Assembly: GCA_947561715.1 (NCBI GenBank)
Contig: OX387204.1
Coordinates: 13,459,001 to 13,523,000 of the forward strand
From: Ascidia mentula
Taxonomy: Eukaryota > Chordata > Ascidiacea > Phlebobranchia > Ascidiidae
Direction of reading: 5' to 3'
Length of the DNA: 64,000 bases
Position 1 is the stretch's first letter; each line of letters begins with the position of its first letter. The translations under genes and the position numbers were made by a program. Under the pieces are notes generated by a model. That model saw only the letters and a program-made list of their open reading frames with translations. It did not search any database and was not told where the DNA came from. This document shows positions 1 through 12,806 of this stretch, in pieces.

Positions 1-624
1 GAAATTTTGGTTTTGTAAACTAGGTAACTTATATAGAGAATAAAAATTTATCCGTATCTAAAGATTTTTCGTAGATTTGAAATGCAACTACGCTGACCCA
101 CTGCCGACGAAACGTTTGTATTTTCAAACAATTGTGTTTTCGCGCAGTAGAAAAGCCAGGGCTGAGTTACCGTACAGCACTGATGGTCAACACAGTAGTT
201 GTTCGAAACGTTTGCTCTATCCATGAATAGCAAATTAACTATGGCCTTTTCTGTTTTGCATAATGAAGTTTTTTTGCAACTAAATTTTGAATTGTTTTTG
301 GCTGCTAAAGATTGTCACTGTATGTTTAATAGCTAATTCAGTGTGTTATTGGAGCTTCTTTTCCTGACATTGTTGATTTTATGTCTAACAAGGTACAACG
401 CATCCGTCCTGTTTCAAACAGTCTGTTTCAACTTGAGTCAATGATGCATCTTGTTTCGTGTGCCGAGAAACGTTATGAATTGGCATATTTCGAAAATCGT
501 AAAAAACGATTTTGCACCATATATATTTATCAAAAAAAATTCAATAAATTTGGACTAGATTTTTTGCGGAGTCGAAATAAAGTACGACCAAAATTGAAGT
601 TATCACTGTCACTTAATAGCTCAA

Positions 625-1500
625 AAGAGCAACGATGTATCTTGAAATAAAGCAACTGCTTCGCTATGTTCCTATCCATTAACTACCGCGGTGTGTTTGA
701 TGTATGCAATAAACCGATAAAACACGATATTAAAGTAGCTTTAGCGCCGCGTCTCCAAGCTTGCCCGTTTAATGAGCGTCATTGCAGATTGATTTGGGTT
801 GGTGGAAACTTGTATTTAAATTAAGTGGACACATAGATTCAACTGCGACTCTTGTTACGCAGATCAAGAGTACTCAAAATAAACGAAAAAAATTATATTG
901 CAAATTCCGCACTGTTTAGGGGTTAAAGAAATCGTTTAAAACTGTGTTTGCCATTTTTGCAATTTGTGCTTATTGCCCAATCAATGGAATATATATTAGG
1001 AATATGTATGTTTTAGTTAGTGGCACCGACGGATAGACGTTACTGGTCAGGTATCCAAATTTACGCTTAAGAGTGGCAGGCGATTAGCGTCGATATCTCA
1101 TAAAACATTCTATGATCATTGCAGTCAGTAGTGCAAATATGTACCCAGCGATGTCGCAACTTCTCCGTTGTGTCCTTAATTTGTTGTATGAGTTAAATGA
1201 ATGTAATTAGTTTAGCCCAGTTTTTTACGTTGTAGAAATGCAGTACGAAGAAAAAATGATCGTTGCTGTTACTGTTGACTCGTTACTACAACGATGTGTG
1301 TTGAAATGAAGCCACTGCTCCGCTATGTTCCCATCCAATAACTACCGTGATGTGTTCGATGCAATCAATAACCGATAAAACAAGATATTGAAGTAGTTTT
1401 ACCGCCGCGTCCCCGTGGTAGCCTCTTGTTTAATCAGCGCCGTTGCAGATTTGATTGGGTTGGCTCAACTTGTATTTAAATTAGGTGGACACACATATTT
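625..1500. repeat. Internal direct repeats 1 (shown in unit A)
   Basis: Two diverged copies of about 210 bp, at about 625-835 and 1275-1500. Both read CAACGATGT, then GCTATGTTCC, TAACTACCG, CCGATAAAACA, a GCCGCGTC block and CTTGTATTTAAATTA. They recur in other units and are the endpoints of the deletions in units F and H. Confidence 0.85.
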
Positions 1501-2790
1501 AAATATATATAGGTGATTTCCCACGTCGCGCGTGAAAGATGTACACTGCATTAGGGTTTATAATACGCATTCAACGCAACAAAGATGGAAGGTGGGATGA
1601 ACGTTCTTACGGAGACCACAATTTATTGAAAGAACAATAAAATTTCGGTCAATCCGTTTCTCAGGAAACTCGTCGTGAGTGTCGTACAAAGCGTAAACAG
1701 CGTTTTTAATAGAGATTTGAAAACACACCTAAGATTCGGTCTCTGCCGAACCTAAATACCTTCAGGTTTATCGTAGTTTATTGCTTAGAGCAAATAACAA
1801 GCCGGTTGGGACCTGTCGTGGTCAAGCTGGTTCATTTACGTGTACATCATTATATTACCGGGTGACTCCTATGAATTTTTCGTTCGAGTTCTCTTATTGT
1901 CAGATTATCGACTTTGACGATTAAAAATGCATGTAAATCATTTAGTGCATGAAAACAATTCGTCTAAATACTTCAAGTGTAGTATTTATATAAATAAAGG
2001 CAACAATCCGAAGCGACGCTCTACAGACTTGCTTTCTGTGCAGTTGTCTGCTCAGATGAATACGGCAAATTGTGTTTGAAAAAACTATTTCCTTGCATTA
2101 AATGAAATGCATGTATTTAAAATAGGCGATGTTCTGGCAATAAAAAACACCGACGAAAAGGTCATAGGAGTCACCCATTAGTATGATAATGTATATGCAA
2201 ATGACCCAACATGCCCACGCCAGGTCCCAACTAACTTCTTGTTTGCTCCAAGCAATAAACTGCGATAAAACATAGGGTGCAGTCATCATTCTTCGCTGCT
2301 GGTACCGTTTAGCGGGCGTCGAGTTGAAGTACGTTACATATATGATTTATACGTTAAAAATCGCGAGACATAGTTAGTAGGCAACATAATTGTTGAGGTT
2401 TAAAAACTAAAACCTTATTCAATTCAATTAAGCATAAAAAAACAGCAAAATGCAAACTTTGCAAGCAAGACAAACCCATTCGGTTTGCGGGTGCAAGATC
2501 TTTGCGCAAAAGGATTGTCAGTTCAGGAAATTATAAACTGCCCAATGACTAACAAAATTAATTATTGTCAAGCATTATAAGTTGCTTAAATTTCCGTTGA
2601 AGCAAAAGCAAAGTTAATTTTCGAATAAAACCGATGGATCAGTAGTTACTGCTGGTCAGATACTCAAATTTACGCTGATAGAATGGTAGACGATTAGCGT
2701 TGATATATCGTGAAACATTCAATGATCATTGCAGTCAGTAGTGCAAAGATGTACCCAGCGATGTCGCAACCTCTCCGTTGTGTCATCAAT
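1030..2790. repeat. Internal direct repeats 2 (shown in unit A)
   Basis: Two copies of about 140-150 bp at about 1030-1180 and 2640-2790, sharing ATGATCATTGCAGTCAGTAG and GTACCCAGCGATGTCGCAAC. The same pair recurs in the other complete units. Confidence 0.85.
1768..2273. repeat. Long inverted repeat in every unit (shown in unit A)
   Basis: Left arm about 1768-1955 and right arm about 2090-2273 are imperfect reverse complements, with a loop of about 130 bp. TTTATTGCTTAGAGCAAA, GTTGGGACCTG, GGGTGACTCCTATGA and TTATTGTCAGA on the left answer the complements of blocks on the right. Equivalent pairs lie near 5650-6152, 10,100-10,600, 14,457-14,960, 18,340-18,840, 22,230-22,737, 25,690-26,192 and 29,570-30,075. 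Transcription would give a long imperfect hairpin. Confidence 0.85.
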
Positions 2791-4361
2791 GGATCCTTAT
2801 TACCTCGTTATGTTTGCTGTACGAAATGAACAGAAAAACACGATAAAAAATTAAGTCGTTTTTATTTGGGCGAATGTCGTTGTGGTTCGTCGCAGATACC
2901 GTTTAACGACCGCCTATTGCATGTTCGAAAGGACTTGTCCCAACTTGTATTGTTATGTGGATATAATTTTAACTACGATTATTGTCACGGAAAACAGAGA
3001 AATAAAAAAGGGATATTTTGTTGGCGTCAGCGTAAACGGTATTTGGTTCGCGTTTTTAACAAAGCTTTTTGAGCAGTGTGAGTATCGTTGCTCCCAAACA
3101 ACCATACCTGTTTTTTTATAACTTCGTGGCATCGTTACTGGAAAGTACAACTAAAAGCAATATATTTTTAAAGCCCCTGGCCTGTGCCGACGTGTCTGGA
3201 TTTGTTCAATTTACATTTATGGTAATAGTCGTAAAAGTTTAAAACCGTCAAGCTGTAACGTTAGGTATAAATTGTGCTGCTTAAACATTTACTGAGATTG
3301 TCTGTGAGCTTCAGTAGCTGTGTAAGTTAGAGTTGGACCTGTTGTATTGTATATTCCTTACGGGTTTTTACTGCAGAAATCCAAAAGTAGTTTAACTTCC
3401 GAATTACCATAACTTGTGCACTTTAGTTGTATTTCTTGCTAAGTTAGTTTTTCCACTAAAATTGATATGATTGTTGTTATTAATCTATATTTTGGGAACA
3501 GCTGGAAATTGTTTGTATGACCAAACTTAACACACGAAGGGTAAACAAATGTCCTATTCATTCAATGATTTACAAGCAAAAATGGAGTTTTCACCAGTAA
3601 ATTAGACAAGAACCATTCGCTAAGGTGTATGCTACCAGGTTATTCAAAGAATAATATCGAAATTTTTGGTTTCTATTGTGTTGCAACGTTTATGTATGTA
3701 TATGTTGTTATTTCCCTGTATGCAATCGAGATAGGATTATAATTTTTTTGGATAACAGAAATGTTACTTAACACAAAGGTTCGATTGTGGTCGTATAAAT
3801 TGTTCGAATTTTCGACTTGACGATGTACATATGGAGAGAATGTGAATTACATTGTGGAAAACATCTGTGATATCAAAATACTGGCCGCTTTTGTATGATT
3901 TCCTGACTTTGTGTGGTATGATTTGGATTAAGAAAGAGTGTCGGTCAAATGCTTATGACGGCATTTCTGGCTTTGTGATCTACGGTTAAATGCTGAAAGC
4001 TGTTTCTGCAGCCTGTCGCCATAGAATTACATGCCATCAACAGCGTTGCATTCTTGTACTTGCAAAAGCATAAACCGACACCAAGTAGAAATAAAGACTG
4101 TTCAAGTGAGAGAATAACCGCTGTTATATCAAGAGAACAGACAATCACATTCCGATACAATTAGCGTTGTATTGTGTCACGGGGTGCAAAAGTAATACAT
4201 AGAGGGCAGGATAAAATGACAATTTACCGATCACAAAAACAAAAAATGGAAATTCCGTGCAATGTGCTGTCAATAACAAATGCATGCCAAATAGAAAATA
4301 AGCATGTCGCCTACGTAAGTAGTCGTGGGAATATGTCTGATTGATTTTGTAACTACTACTT

Positions 4362-7300
4362 GGTGTCGAAATAAAGTACGACTAAAATTGAAGATTATCA
4401 CTGGCACTTAATAGCTCAAAAGAGCAACGATGTATATTGAAATAAAGCAACTGCTTCGCTATGTTCCTATCCATTAACTACCGCGGTGTGTTTGATGTAT
4501 GCAATAAACCGATAAAACACGATATTGAAGTAGTTTTACCGCCGCGTCCCCATGGTTGCCCGTTTAATGAGCGTCATTGCAGATTGATTTGGGTTGGTGG
4601 AAACTTGTATTTAAATTAAGTGGACACATAGGTTCAACTGCGACTCTTGTTACGCAGATCTAGAGTACCCTAAATAAACGAAAAAAATCCTATTGCAAAT
4701 TCCGCACTGTTTACGGGTTAAAGAAATCGTTTAAAACTGTGTTTGCCATTTTTGCAATTTGTACTTATTGCCCAATCAATGGAATATATAATAGGAATAT
4801 GTATGTTTTAGTTAGTGGCACCGACGGATAGACGTTACTGGTCAGGTATCCAAATTTACGCTTATGAGTGGCAGGCGATTAGCGTGGATATCTCATAAAA
4901 CATTCAATGATCATTGCAGTCAGTAGTGCAAATATGTACCCAGCGATGTCGCAACTTCTCCATTGTGTCCTCAATTTGTTGCATGAGTTAAATGAATGTA
5001 ATTAGTTTAGTCCAGTTTTTTACGTTGTAGAAATGCAGTACGAAGAAAAAATGATCGTTGCTGTTACTGGTGACACGTTACTACAACGATGTGTGTTGAA
5101 AAAGCAACTGCTTCGCTATGTTCCCATCCAATAACTACCGTGATGTGTTCGGTGTAAGCATAAAACCGATATAACACGATATTGAAGTAGTTTTACCGCC
5201 GCGTCCCCATGGTAGCTTCCTGTTTAATGAGCGCCGATGCAGATTTGATTGGGTTGGCTCAACTTGTATTTAAATTAAGTGGACACACAGATTTAAATAT
5301 ATATAGGTGATTTGCCAGGTCGCGCGTGAGAGATGTATACTGTATTAGGGTTTATAATTGCTTAACATCACAACAAGCACAGCAAAATAGCATAGCTTCA
5401 CGTGATATGGTTTCACTTGATTGTACGTGAATTCTAAAATGTGTGACGCATTCAACGCAACAAAGATGGAAGGTGGGATGAACGTTCTTACGGAAACCAC
5501 AAATTATTGAAAGAGCAAGAAAATTTTGGTCAATCCGTTCTCAGGAAACTCGTCGTGAGTGTCATACGAAGCGTAAACAGCGTTTTTAATAGAGATTTGA
5601 AAACACACCTAAGATTCGGTCTCTGCCGAACCCAAATATCTTCAGGTTAATTGCAGTTTATTGCTTAGAGCAAATAATAAGCCGGTTGGGACCTGTCGTG
5701 GTCATGCTGGTTCATTTACATGTACATCATTATATTACCGGGTGACTCCTATGACTTTTTCGTTCGAGTTCTCTTATTGTCAGATTATCGACTAAGAAGA
5801 TTAAAAATGCATGTAAATCATTTAGTGCATGAAAACAATTCGTCTAAATACTTCAAGTGTAGTATTTGTATAAATAAAGGCAACAATCCGCAGTGACGCT
5901 CTACAGACTTGCTTTCTGTGCAGTTGTCTGCTCAGACGAATACGGCAATTGTGTTTGAAGAAACTATTTCCTTGCATTAAATGAAATGCATGTATTTAAA
6001 ATAGGCGATGTTCTGGCAATAAAAAACACCGACGAAAAGGTCATAGGAGTCACCCAGTAGTATGATAATGTATATGTAAATGACCCAACATGCCCACGCC
6101 AGGTCCCAACTAACTTCTTGTTTGCTCCAAGCAATAAACTGCGATAAAACATGGGAGGCAGTCATCATTCTTCGCTGCTGGTACCGTTTAGCGGGCGTCG
6201 AGTTGAAATACGTTACATATATGATTTATACGTTAAAAATCGCGAGACATAGTTAGTAGGCAACATAATTGTTGAGGTTTAAAAACTAAAACCTTATTCA
6301 ATTCAATTAAGCATAAAAAAACAGCAAAATGCAAACTTTGCAAGCAAGACAAACCCATTCGGTTTGCGGGTGCAAGATCTTTGCGCAAAAGGATTGTCAG
6401 TTCAGGAAATTATAAACTGCCCAATGGCTAACAAAATTAATTATTGTCAAGCATTATAAGTGGCTTAAATTTCTGTTGAAGCAAAAGCAAATTTAATTTT
6501 CGAATAAAACCGATGGATCAGTAGTTACTGCTGGTCAGATACTCAAATTTACGCTGATAGAATGGTAGACGATTAGCGTTGATATATCGTGAAACATTCA
6601 ATGATCATTGCAGTCAGTAGTGCAAAGATGTACCCAGCGATGTCGCAACCTCTCCGTTGTGTCCTCAACCGATCCTTATTACCTCGTTATGTTTGCTGTA
6701 CGAAATGAACAGAAAAAAACACGATAAAAAATTAAATTGTTTTTATTTGGGTGATTGTCGTTGTGGTCCATCGCAGATACCGTTTAACGACCGTTTATTG
6801 CATGTTCGAAAGGACTTGTCCCAACTTGTATTGTTATGTGGATGTAATTTTAACTACGATTATTGTCACGGAAAACAGAGAAATAAAAAAGGGATATTTT
6901 GTTGGCGTCAGCGTAAACGGCATTTGGTTCGCGTTTTTAACAAAACTTTTTGAGCAGTGTGAGTATCGTTGCTCCCAAACAACCATACATGTTTTTTATG
7001 ACTTCGTGGCATCGTTACTGGAAAGTACAACTAAAAGCAATATATTTTTAAAGCCCCTGGCCTGTGCCGACGTGTCTGGATTTGTTCAATTTACATTTAT
7101 GGTAATAGTCGTAAAAGTTTAAAACCTTCAAGCTGTAACGTTAGGTATAAATTGTGCTGCTTAAACATTTACTGAGATTGTCTGTGAGCTTCAGTAGCTG
7201 TGTAAGTTAGAGTTGGACCTGTTGTATTGTGTCTTCCTTACGGGTTTTTACTGCATAATCCAAAAGTAGTTTAACTTCCGAATTACCATAACTTGTGCAC

Positions 7301-8346
7301 TTTAGTTGTATTTCTTGCTAAGTTAGTTTTTCCCCTAAAGTTGATATGATTGTTGTTATTAATCTATATTTTGGAAACAGCTGGAAATTGTTTGTATGAC
7401 CAAACTTAACACACGAAGGGTAAACAAATGTCCTATTCATTCAATGATATTCAAGCAAAAATGGAGTTTTCACCAGTAAATTAGACAAGAACCTTTCGCT
7501 AAGGTGTATGCTACCAGGTTATTCAAAGAATAATATCGAAATTTTTGGTTTCTTTTGTGTTGTAACGTTTATGTATGTATATGTTGTTATTTCCCTGTAT
7601 GCAATCGAGATAGGATTATAATTTTTGTTGGATAACAGAAATGTTACTTGACACGAAGGTTCGATTGTGGTCGTATAAATTGTTCGAATTTTCGACTTGA
7701 CGATGTACATATGGAGAGAATGTGAATTACATTGTGGAAAACATCTGTGATATCAAAATACTGGCCGCTTTTGTATGATTTCCTGACTTTGTGTGGTATG
7801 ATTTGGATTAGCAAAGAGTGCCGGTCAAATGCTTATGCTGGCATTTCTGGCTTTGTGATCTACGGTTAAATGCTGAAAGCTGTTTCTGCAGCCTGTCGCC
7901 ATAGAATTACATGCCATCAACAGCGTTGTATTCTTGTACTTGCAAAAGCATAAACCGACACCAAGTAGAAATAAAGACTGTTCAAGTGAGAGAATAACCG
8001 CTGTTATATAAGTAGAACAGGCAATCACATTCCGATACAATTAGCGTTGTATTATGTCATGTATGCAAAAGTAATACATAGAGGGCAGGATAAAATGACA
8101 ATTTATCTATCACAAACCAAAAAATGGAAATTCCGTGCAATGTGCTGTCAATAACAAATGCATGACAAATTGAAAATAAGCATGTCGCCTACGTAAGTAG
8201 TCGTGGGAATATGTCTGATTGATTTTGTAACTACTACTTTCTATTTTCGTTTTTATGCACATTAACTTAACAGGTAGTCATAATTTCCATTTGAAAAGAA
8301 AATTGAAATTTTAAAAGTATTAACTTTAAACGAATTGTGAAGGAAC
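4362..8346. repeat. Array unit B, 5' part deleted
   Basis: The unit starts abruptly at a junction (about 4362) where CTACTACTT is joined to GGTGTCGAAATAAAG, removing about 700 bp of the usual start of the unit. Unit E has exactly the same junction at about 17,050, offset 12,688 bp, so B and E descend from one deleted unit. Confidence 0.9.
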
Positions 8347-11300
8347 GAAATTTTGGTTTTGTAAACTAGGTAACTTATATAGAGAATTAAAAATGTTATC
8401 CGTATCTAAAGATTTTTCATAGATTTGAAATGCAACTACGCTGACCCACTGCCGACGAAACGTTTGTATTTTCAAACAATTTTGTTTTCGCGCAGTAGAA
8501 AAGCCAGGGCTGTGTTACCGTACAGCACTGATGGTCAACACAGTAGTTGTTCGAAACGTTTGCTCATACCATGAATAGCAAATTAACTATGGCCTTTTCT
8601 GTTTTGCATAATGAAGTTTTTTTGCAACTAAATTTTGAATTGTTTTTGGCTGCTAAAGATTGTCACTGTATGTTTAATAGCTAATTTAGTGTGTTATTGG
8701 AGCTTCTTTTCCTGACATTGTTGACTTTATGTCTAACAAGGTACAACGCATCCGTCCCGTTTCAAACAGTCTGTTTCAACTTGAGTCAATGATGCATCTT
8801 GTTTCGTGTGCCGAGAAACGTTATGAATTGGCATATTTCGAAAATCGTAAAAAACGATTTTGCACCATAAATATTTATCAAAAAAAATTCAATAAATTTG
8901 GACTAGATTTTTTGCGGAGTCGAAATAAAGTACGACCAAAATTGAAGTTATCACTGGCACTTAATAGCTCAAAAGAGCAACGATGTATCTTGAAATAAAG
9001 CAACTGCTTCGCTATGTTCCTATCCATTAACTACCGCGGTGTGTTTGATGTATGCAATAAACCGATAAAACACGATATTAAAGTAGCTTTAGCGCCGCGT
9101 CTCCAAGCTTGCCCGTTTAATGAGCGTCATTGCAGATTGATTTGGGTTGGTGGAAACTTGTATTTAAATTAAGTGGACACATAGATTCAACTGCGACTCT
9201 TGTTACGCAGGTCAAGAGTACTCAAAATAAACGAAAAAAATCCTATTGCAAATTCCGCACTGTTTACGGGTTAAAGAAATCGTTTAAAACTGTGTTTGCC
9301 ATTTTTGCAATTTGTACTTATTGCCCAATCAATGGAAAATATAATAGGAATATGTATGTTTTAGTTAGTGGCACCGACGGATAGACGTTACTGGTCAGGT
9401 ATCCAAATTTACGCTTAAGAGTGGCAGGCGATTAGCGTCGATATCTCATAAAACATTCTATGATCATTGCAGTCAGTAGTGCAAATATGTACCCAGCGAT
9501 GTCGCAACTTCTCCGTTGTGTCCTTAATTTGTTGTATGAGTTAAATGAATGTAATTAGTTTAGCCCAGTTTTTTACGTTGTAGAAATGCAGTACGAAGAA
9601 AAAATGATCGTTGCTGTCACTGGTGACTCGTTACTACAACGATGTGTTTTGAAATGAAGCCACTGCTCCGCTATGTTCCCATCTAATAACTACCGTGATG
9701 TGTTCGATGGAAGCAATAAACCGATAAAACAAGATATTGAAGTAGTTTTACCGCCGCGTCCCCATGGTAGCCTCCTGTTTAATGAGCGCCGTTGCAGATT
9801 TGATTGGGTTGGCTCAACTTGTATTTAAATTAGGAGGACACATATATTTAAATATATATAGGTGATTTGCCAGGTCGCGCGTGAAAGATGTACACTGCAT
9901 TAGCAACAAAGATGGAAGGTGGGATGAACGTTCTTACGGAGACCACAATTTATTGAAAGAGCAATAAAATTTCGGTCAATCCTTTTCTCAGGAAACTCGT
10001 CGCGAGAGTCGTACAAAGCGTAAACAGCGTTTTCAATAGAGATTTGAAAACACACCTAAGATTCGGTCTCCGCCGAACCCAAATACCTTAAGGTTTATCG
10101 CAGTTTATTGCTTAGAGCAAATAATAAGCCAGTTGGGACCTGTCGTGGTCAAGCTGGTTCATTTACGTGTACATCATTATATTACCGGTTGACTCCTATG
10201 AATTTTTCGTTCGAGTTCTCTTATTGTCAGAATATCGACTATGACGATTAAAAATACATGTAAATCATTTAATGCATGAAAACAATTCGTCTAAATACTT
10301 CAAGTGTAGTATTTGCATAAATAAAGGCAACAATCCGCAGTGACGCTCTACAGACTTGCTTTCTGTGCAGTTGTCTACTCAGACGAATACGGCAATTGTG
10401 TTTGAAGAAACTATTTCCTTGCATTTAATGAAATGCATGTATTTAAAATAGCCGATATTCTGGCAATAAAAAAAAAAACGATGAAAAGGTCATAGGAGTC
10501 ACCCAGTAGTATGATAATGTATATGTAAATGACCCAACATGCCCACGCCAGGTCCCAACTAACTTCTTGTTTGCTCCAAGCAATAAACTGCGATAAAACA
10601 TGGGGTGCAGTCATCATTCTTCTCTGCTGCATGGTACCGTTTAACAAGCGTCGAGTTGAAGTACGTTACATATATAATTTATACGTAAAATATCACGAGA
10701 TATAGTTAGCAGGCAACATAATTGTTTAGGTTTAAAAACTAAAACCTTATTCAATTCAATTAAGCATAAAAAAAACAGCAAAATGCAAACTTTGCAAGCA
10801 AGACAAACCCTTTCGGTTTGCGGGTGCAAGATCTTTGCGCAAAAGGATTGTCAGTTCAGGAAATTATTAACTGCCCAATGGCTAACAAAATTAAAGATTG
10901 TCAAGCATTATAAGTTGCTTAAATTTCTGTTGAAGCAAAAGCAAAGTTAATTTTTGAATAAAACCGATGGATCAGTAGTTACTGCTGGTCAGATACTCAA
11001 ATTTACGCTGATAGAATGGTAGACGATTAGCGTTGATATATCGTGAAACATTCAATGATCATTGCAGTCAGTAGTGCGAAGATGTACCCAGCGATGTCGC
11101 AACTTCTCCGTTGTGTCCTCAACGGATCCTTATTACCTCGTTATGTTTGCTGTACGAAATGAACAGAAAAAACACGATAAAAAATTAAGTCGTTTTTATT
11201 TGGGCGATTGTCGTTGTGGTTCGTCGCACATACCGTTTAACGACCGTTTATTGCATGTTCGAAAGGACTTGTCCCAACTTGTATTGGTATGTGGATACAA

Positions 11301-12806
11301 TTTTAACTACGATTATTGTCACGGAAAACAGAGAAAAAAAAATGGATATTTTGTTGGCGTCAGCGTAAACGGCACTTGGTTCGCGTTTTCAACTAAGCTT
11401 TTGGAGCAGTATACCGTTGCTCCCAAACTACCATACATGTTTTTTATAACTTCGTGGCATCGTTACTGGAAAGTACAACTAAAAGCAATATATTTTTAAA
11501 GCCCCTGGCCTGTGCCGATGTGTCTGGATTTGTTCAATTTACATTTATGGTAATAGTCGTAAAAGTTTAAAACCGTCAAGCTGTAACGTTGGGTATAAAT
11601 TGTGCTGCTTAAACATTTACTGAGATTGTCTGTGAGCTTCAGTAGCTGTGTAAGTTAGAGTTGGACCTGTTGTATTGTATATTCCTTACGGGTTTTTACT
11701 GCAGAAATCCAAAAGTAGTTTAACTTCCGAATTACCATAAATTGTGCTCTTTAGTTGTATTTCTTGCTAAGTTGGTTTTTGGACTTGAACTTCAAAATTG
11801 TTATGATTGTTGTTATTAATCTATATTTTGGAAACAGCTGGAAATTGTTTGTATGACCAAACTTAACACACGAAGGGTAAACAAATGTCCTATTCATTCA
11901 ATGATTTACACGCTAAAATGGAGTTTTCACCAGTAAACTAGACAAGAACCATTCGCCAAGGTGTATGCTACCAAGTTATTCAAAGAATAAAATCGAAATT
12001 TTTGGTTTCTTTTGTGTTGTAACGTTTATGTATGTATATGTTGTTATTTCCCTGTATGCAATCGAGATAGGATTATAATTTTTGTTGGATAACAGAAATG
12101 TTACTTGACACTAAGGTTCGATTGTGGTCGTATAAATTGTTCAAATTTTCGACTTGACGATGTACATATGGAGAGAATGTGAATTACATTGTGGAAAACA
12201 TCTGTGATATCAAAATACTGGCCGCTTTTGTATGATTTCCTGACTTTGTGTGGTATGATTTGGATTAACAAAGAGTGTCGGTCAAATGCTTATGCTGGCA
12301 TTTCTGGCTTTGTGATCTACGGTTAAATGCTGAAAGCTGTTTCTGCAGCCTGTCGCCATAGAATTACATGCCATCAACAACATTGTATTCTTGTACTTGC
12401 AAAAGCATAAACCGACACCAAGTAGAAATAAAGACTGTTCAAGTGAGAGAATAACCGCTGTTATATAAGGAGAACGGGGAATCACATTCCGATACAATTA
12501 GCGTTGTATTGTGTCACGGGGTGCAAAAGTAATACATAGAGGGCAGGATAAAATGACAATTTATGTATCACAAACCAAAAAATGGAAATTCCGTGCAATG
12601 TGCTGTCAATAACAAATGCACGCCAAATTGAAAATAAGCATGTCGCCTACGTAAGTAGTCGTGGGAATATGTCTTGTTGATTTTGTAACTACTACTTTCT
12701 TTTTTTTCGTTTTTATGCACATTAACTTAACAGGTAGTCATAATTTTCATTTCGAAAGAAAATTGAAATTTTGAAAGTATTAACTTTAAACCAATTGTGA
12801 AGGAAC
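8347..12806. repeat. Array unit C, longest copy
   Basis: Complete unit of about 4.46 kb, with all internal repeats present. It pairs with unit F (offset 12,688 bp at the start). F later lost about 600 bp. Confidence 0.9.

Larger units (their letters stand above)
1..4361. repeat. Array unit A
   Basis: First unit, cut by the window edge. It carries both internal direct-repeat pairs and the inverted repeat. It shares with unit D a deletion near 1562, where the GGGTTTATAAT block jumps directly to ACGCATTCAACG; unit B keeps the intervening sequence. This pairs A with D as block-duplicated copies. Its first few hundred bases instead match unit C at some variant positions, which suggests exchange between units. 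Confidence 0.9.

Noticed and set aside
381..8998. 89-codon plus frame (MSNKVQRIRPVSN) in units A and C
   Set aside because: Broken by small indels in D, F and H. It is low-complexity and Lys/Ser-rich, with no sign of constraint.
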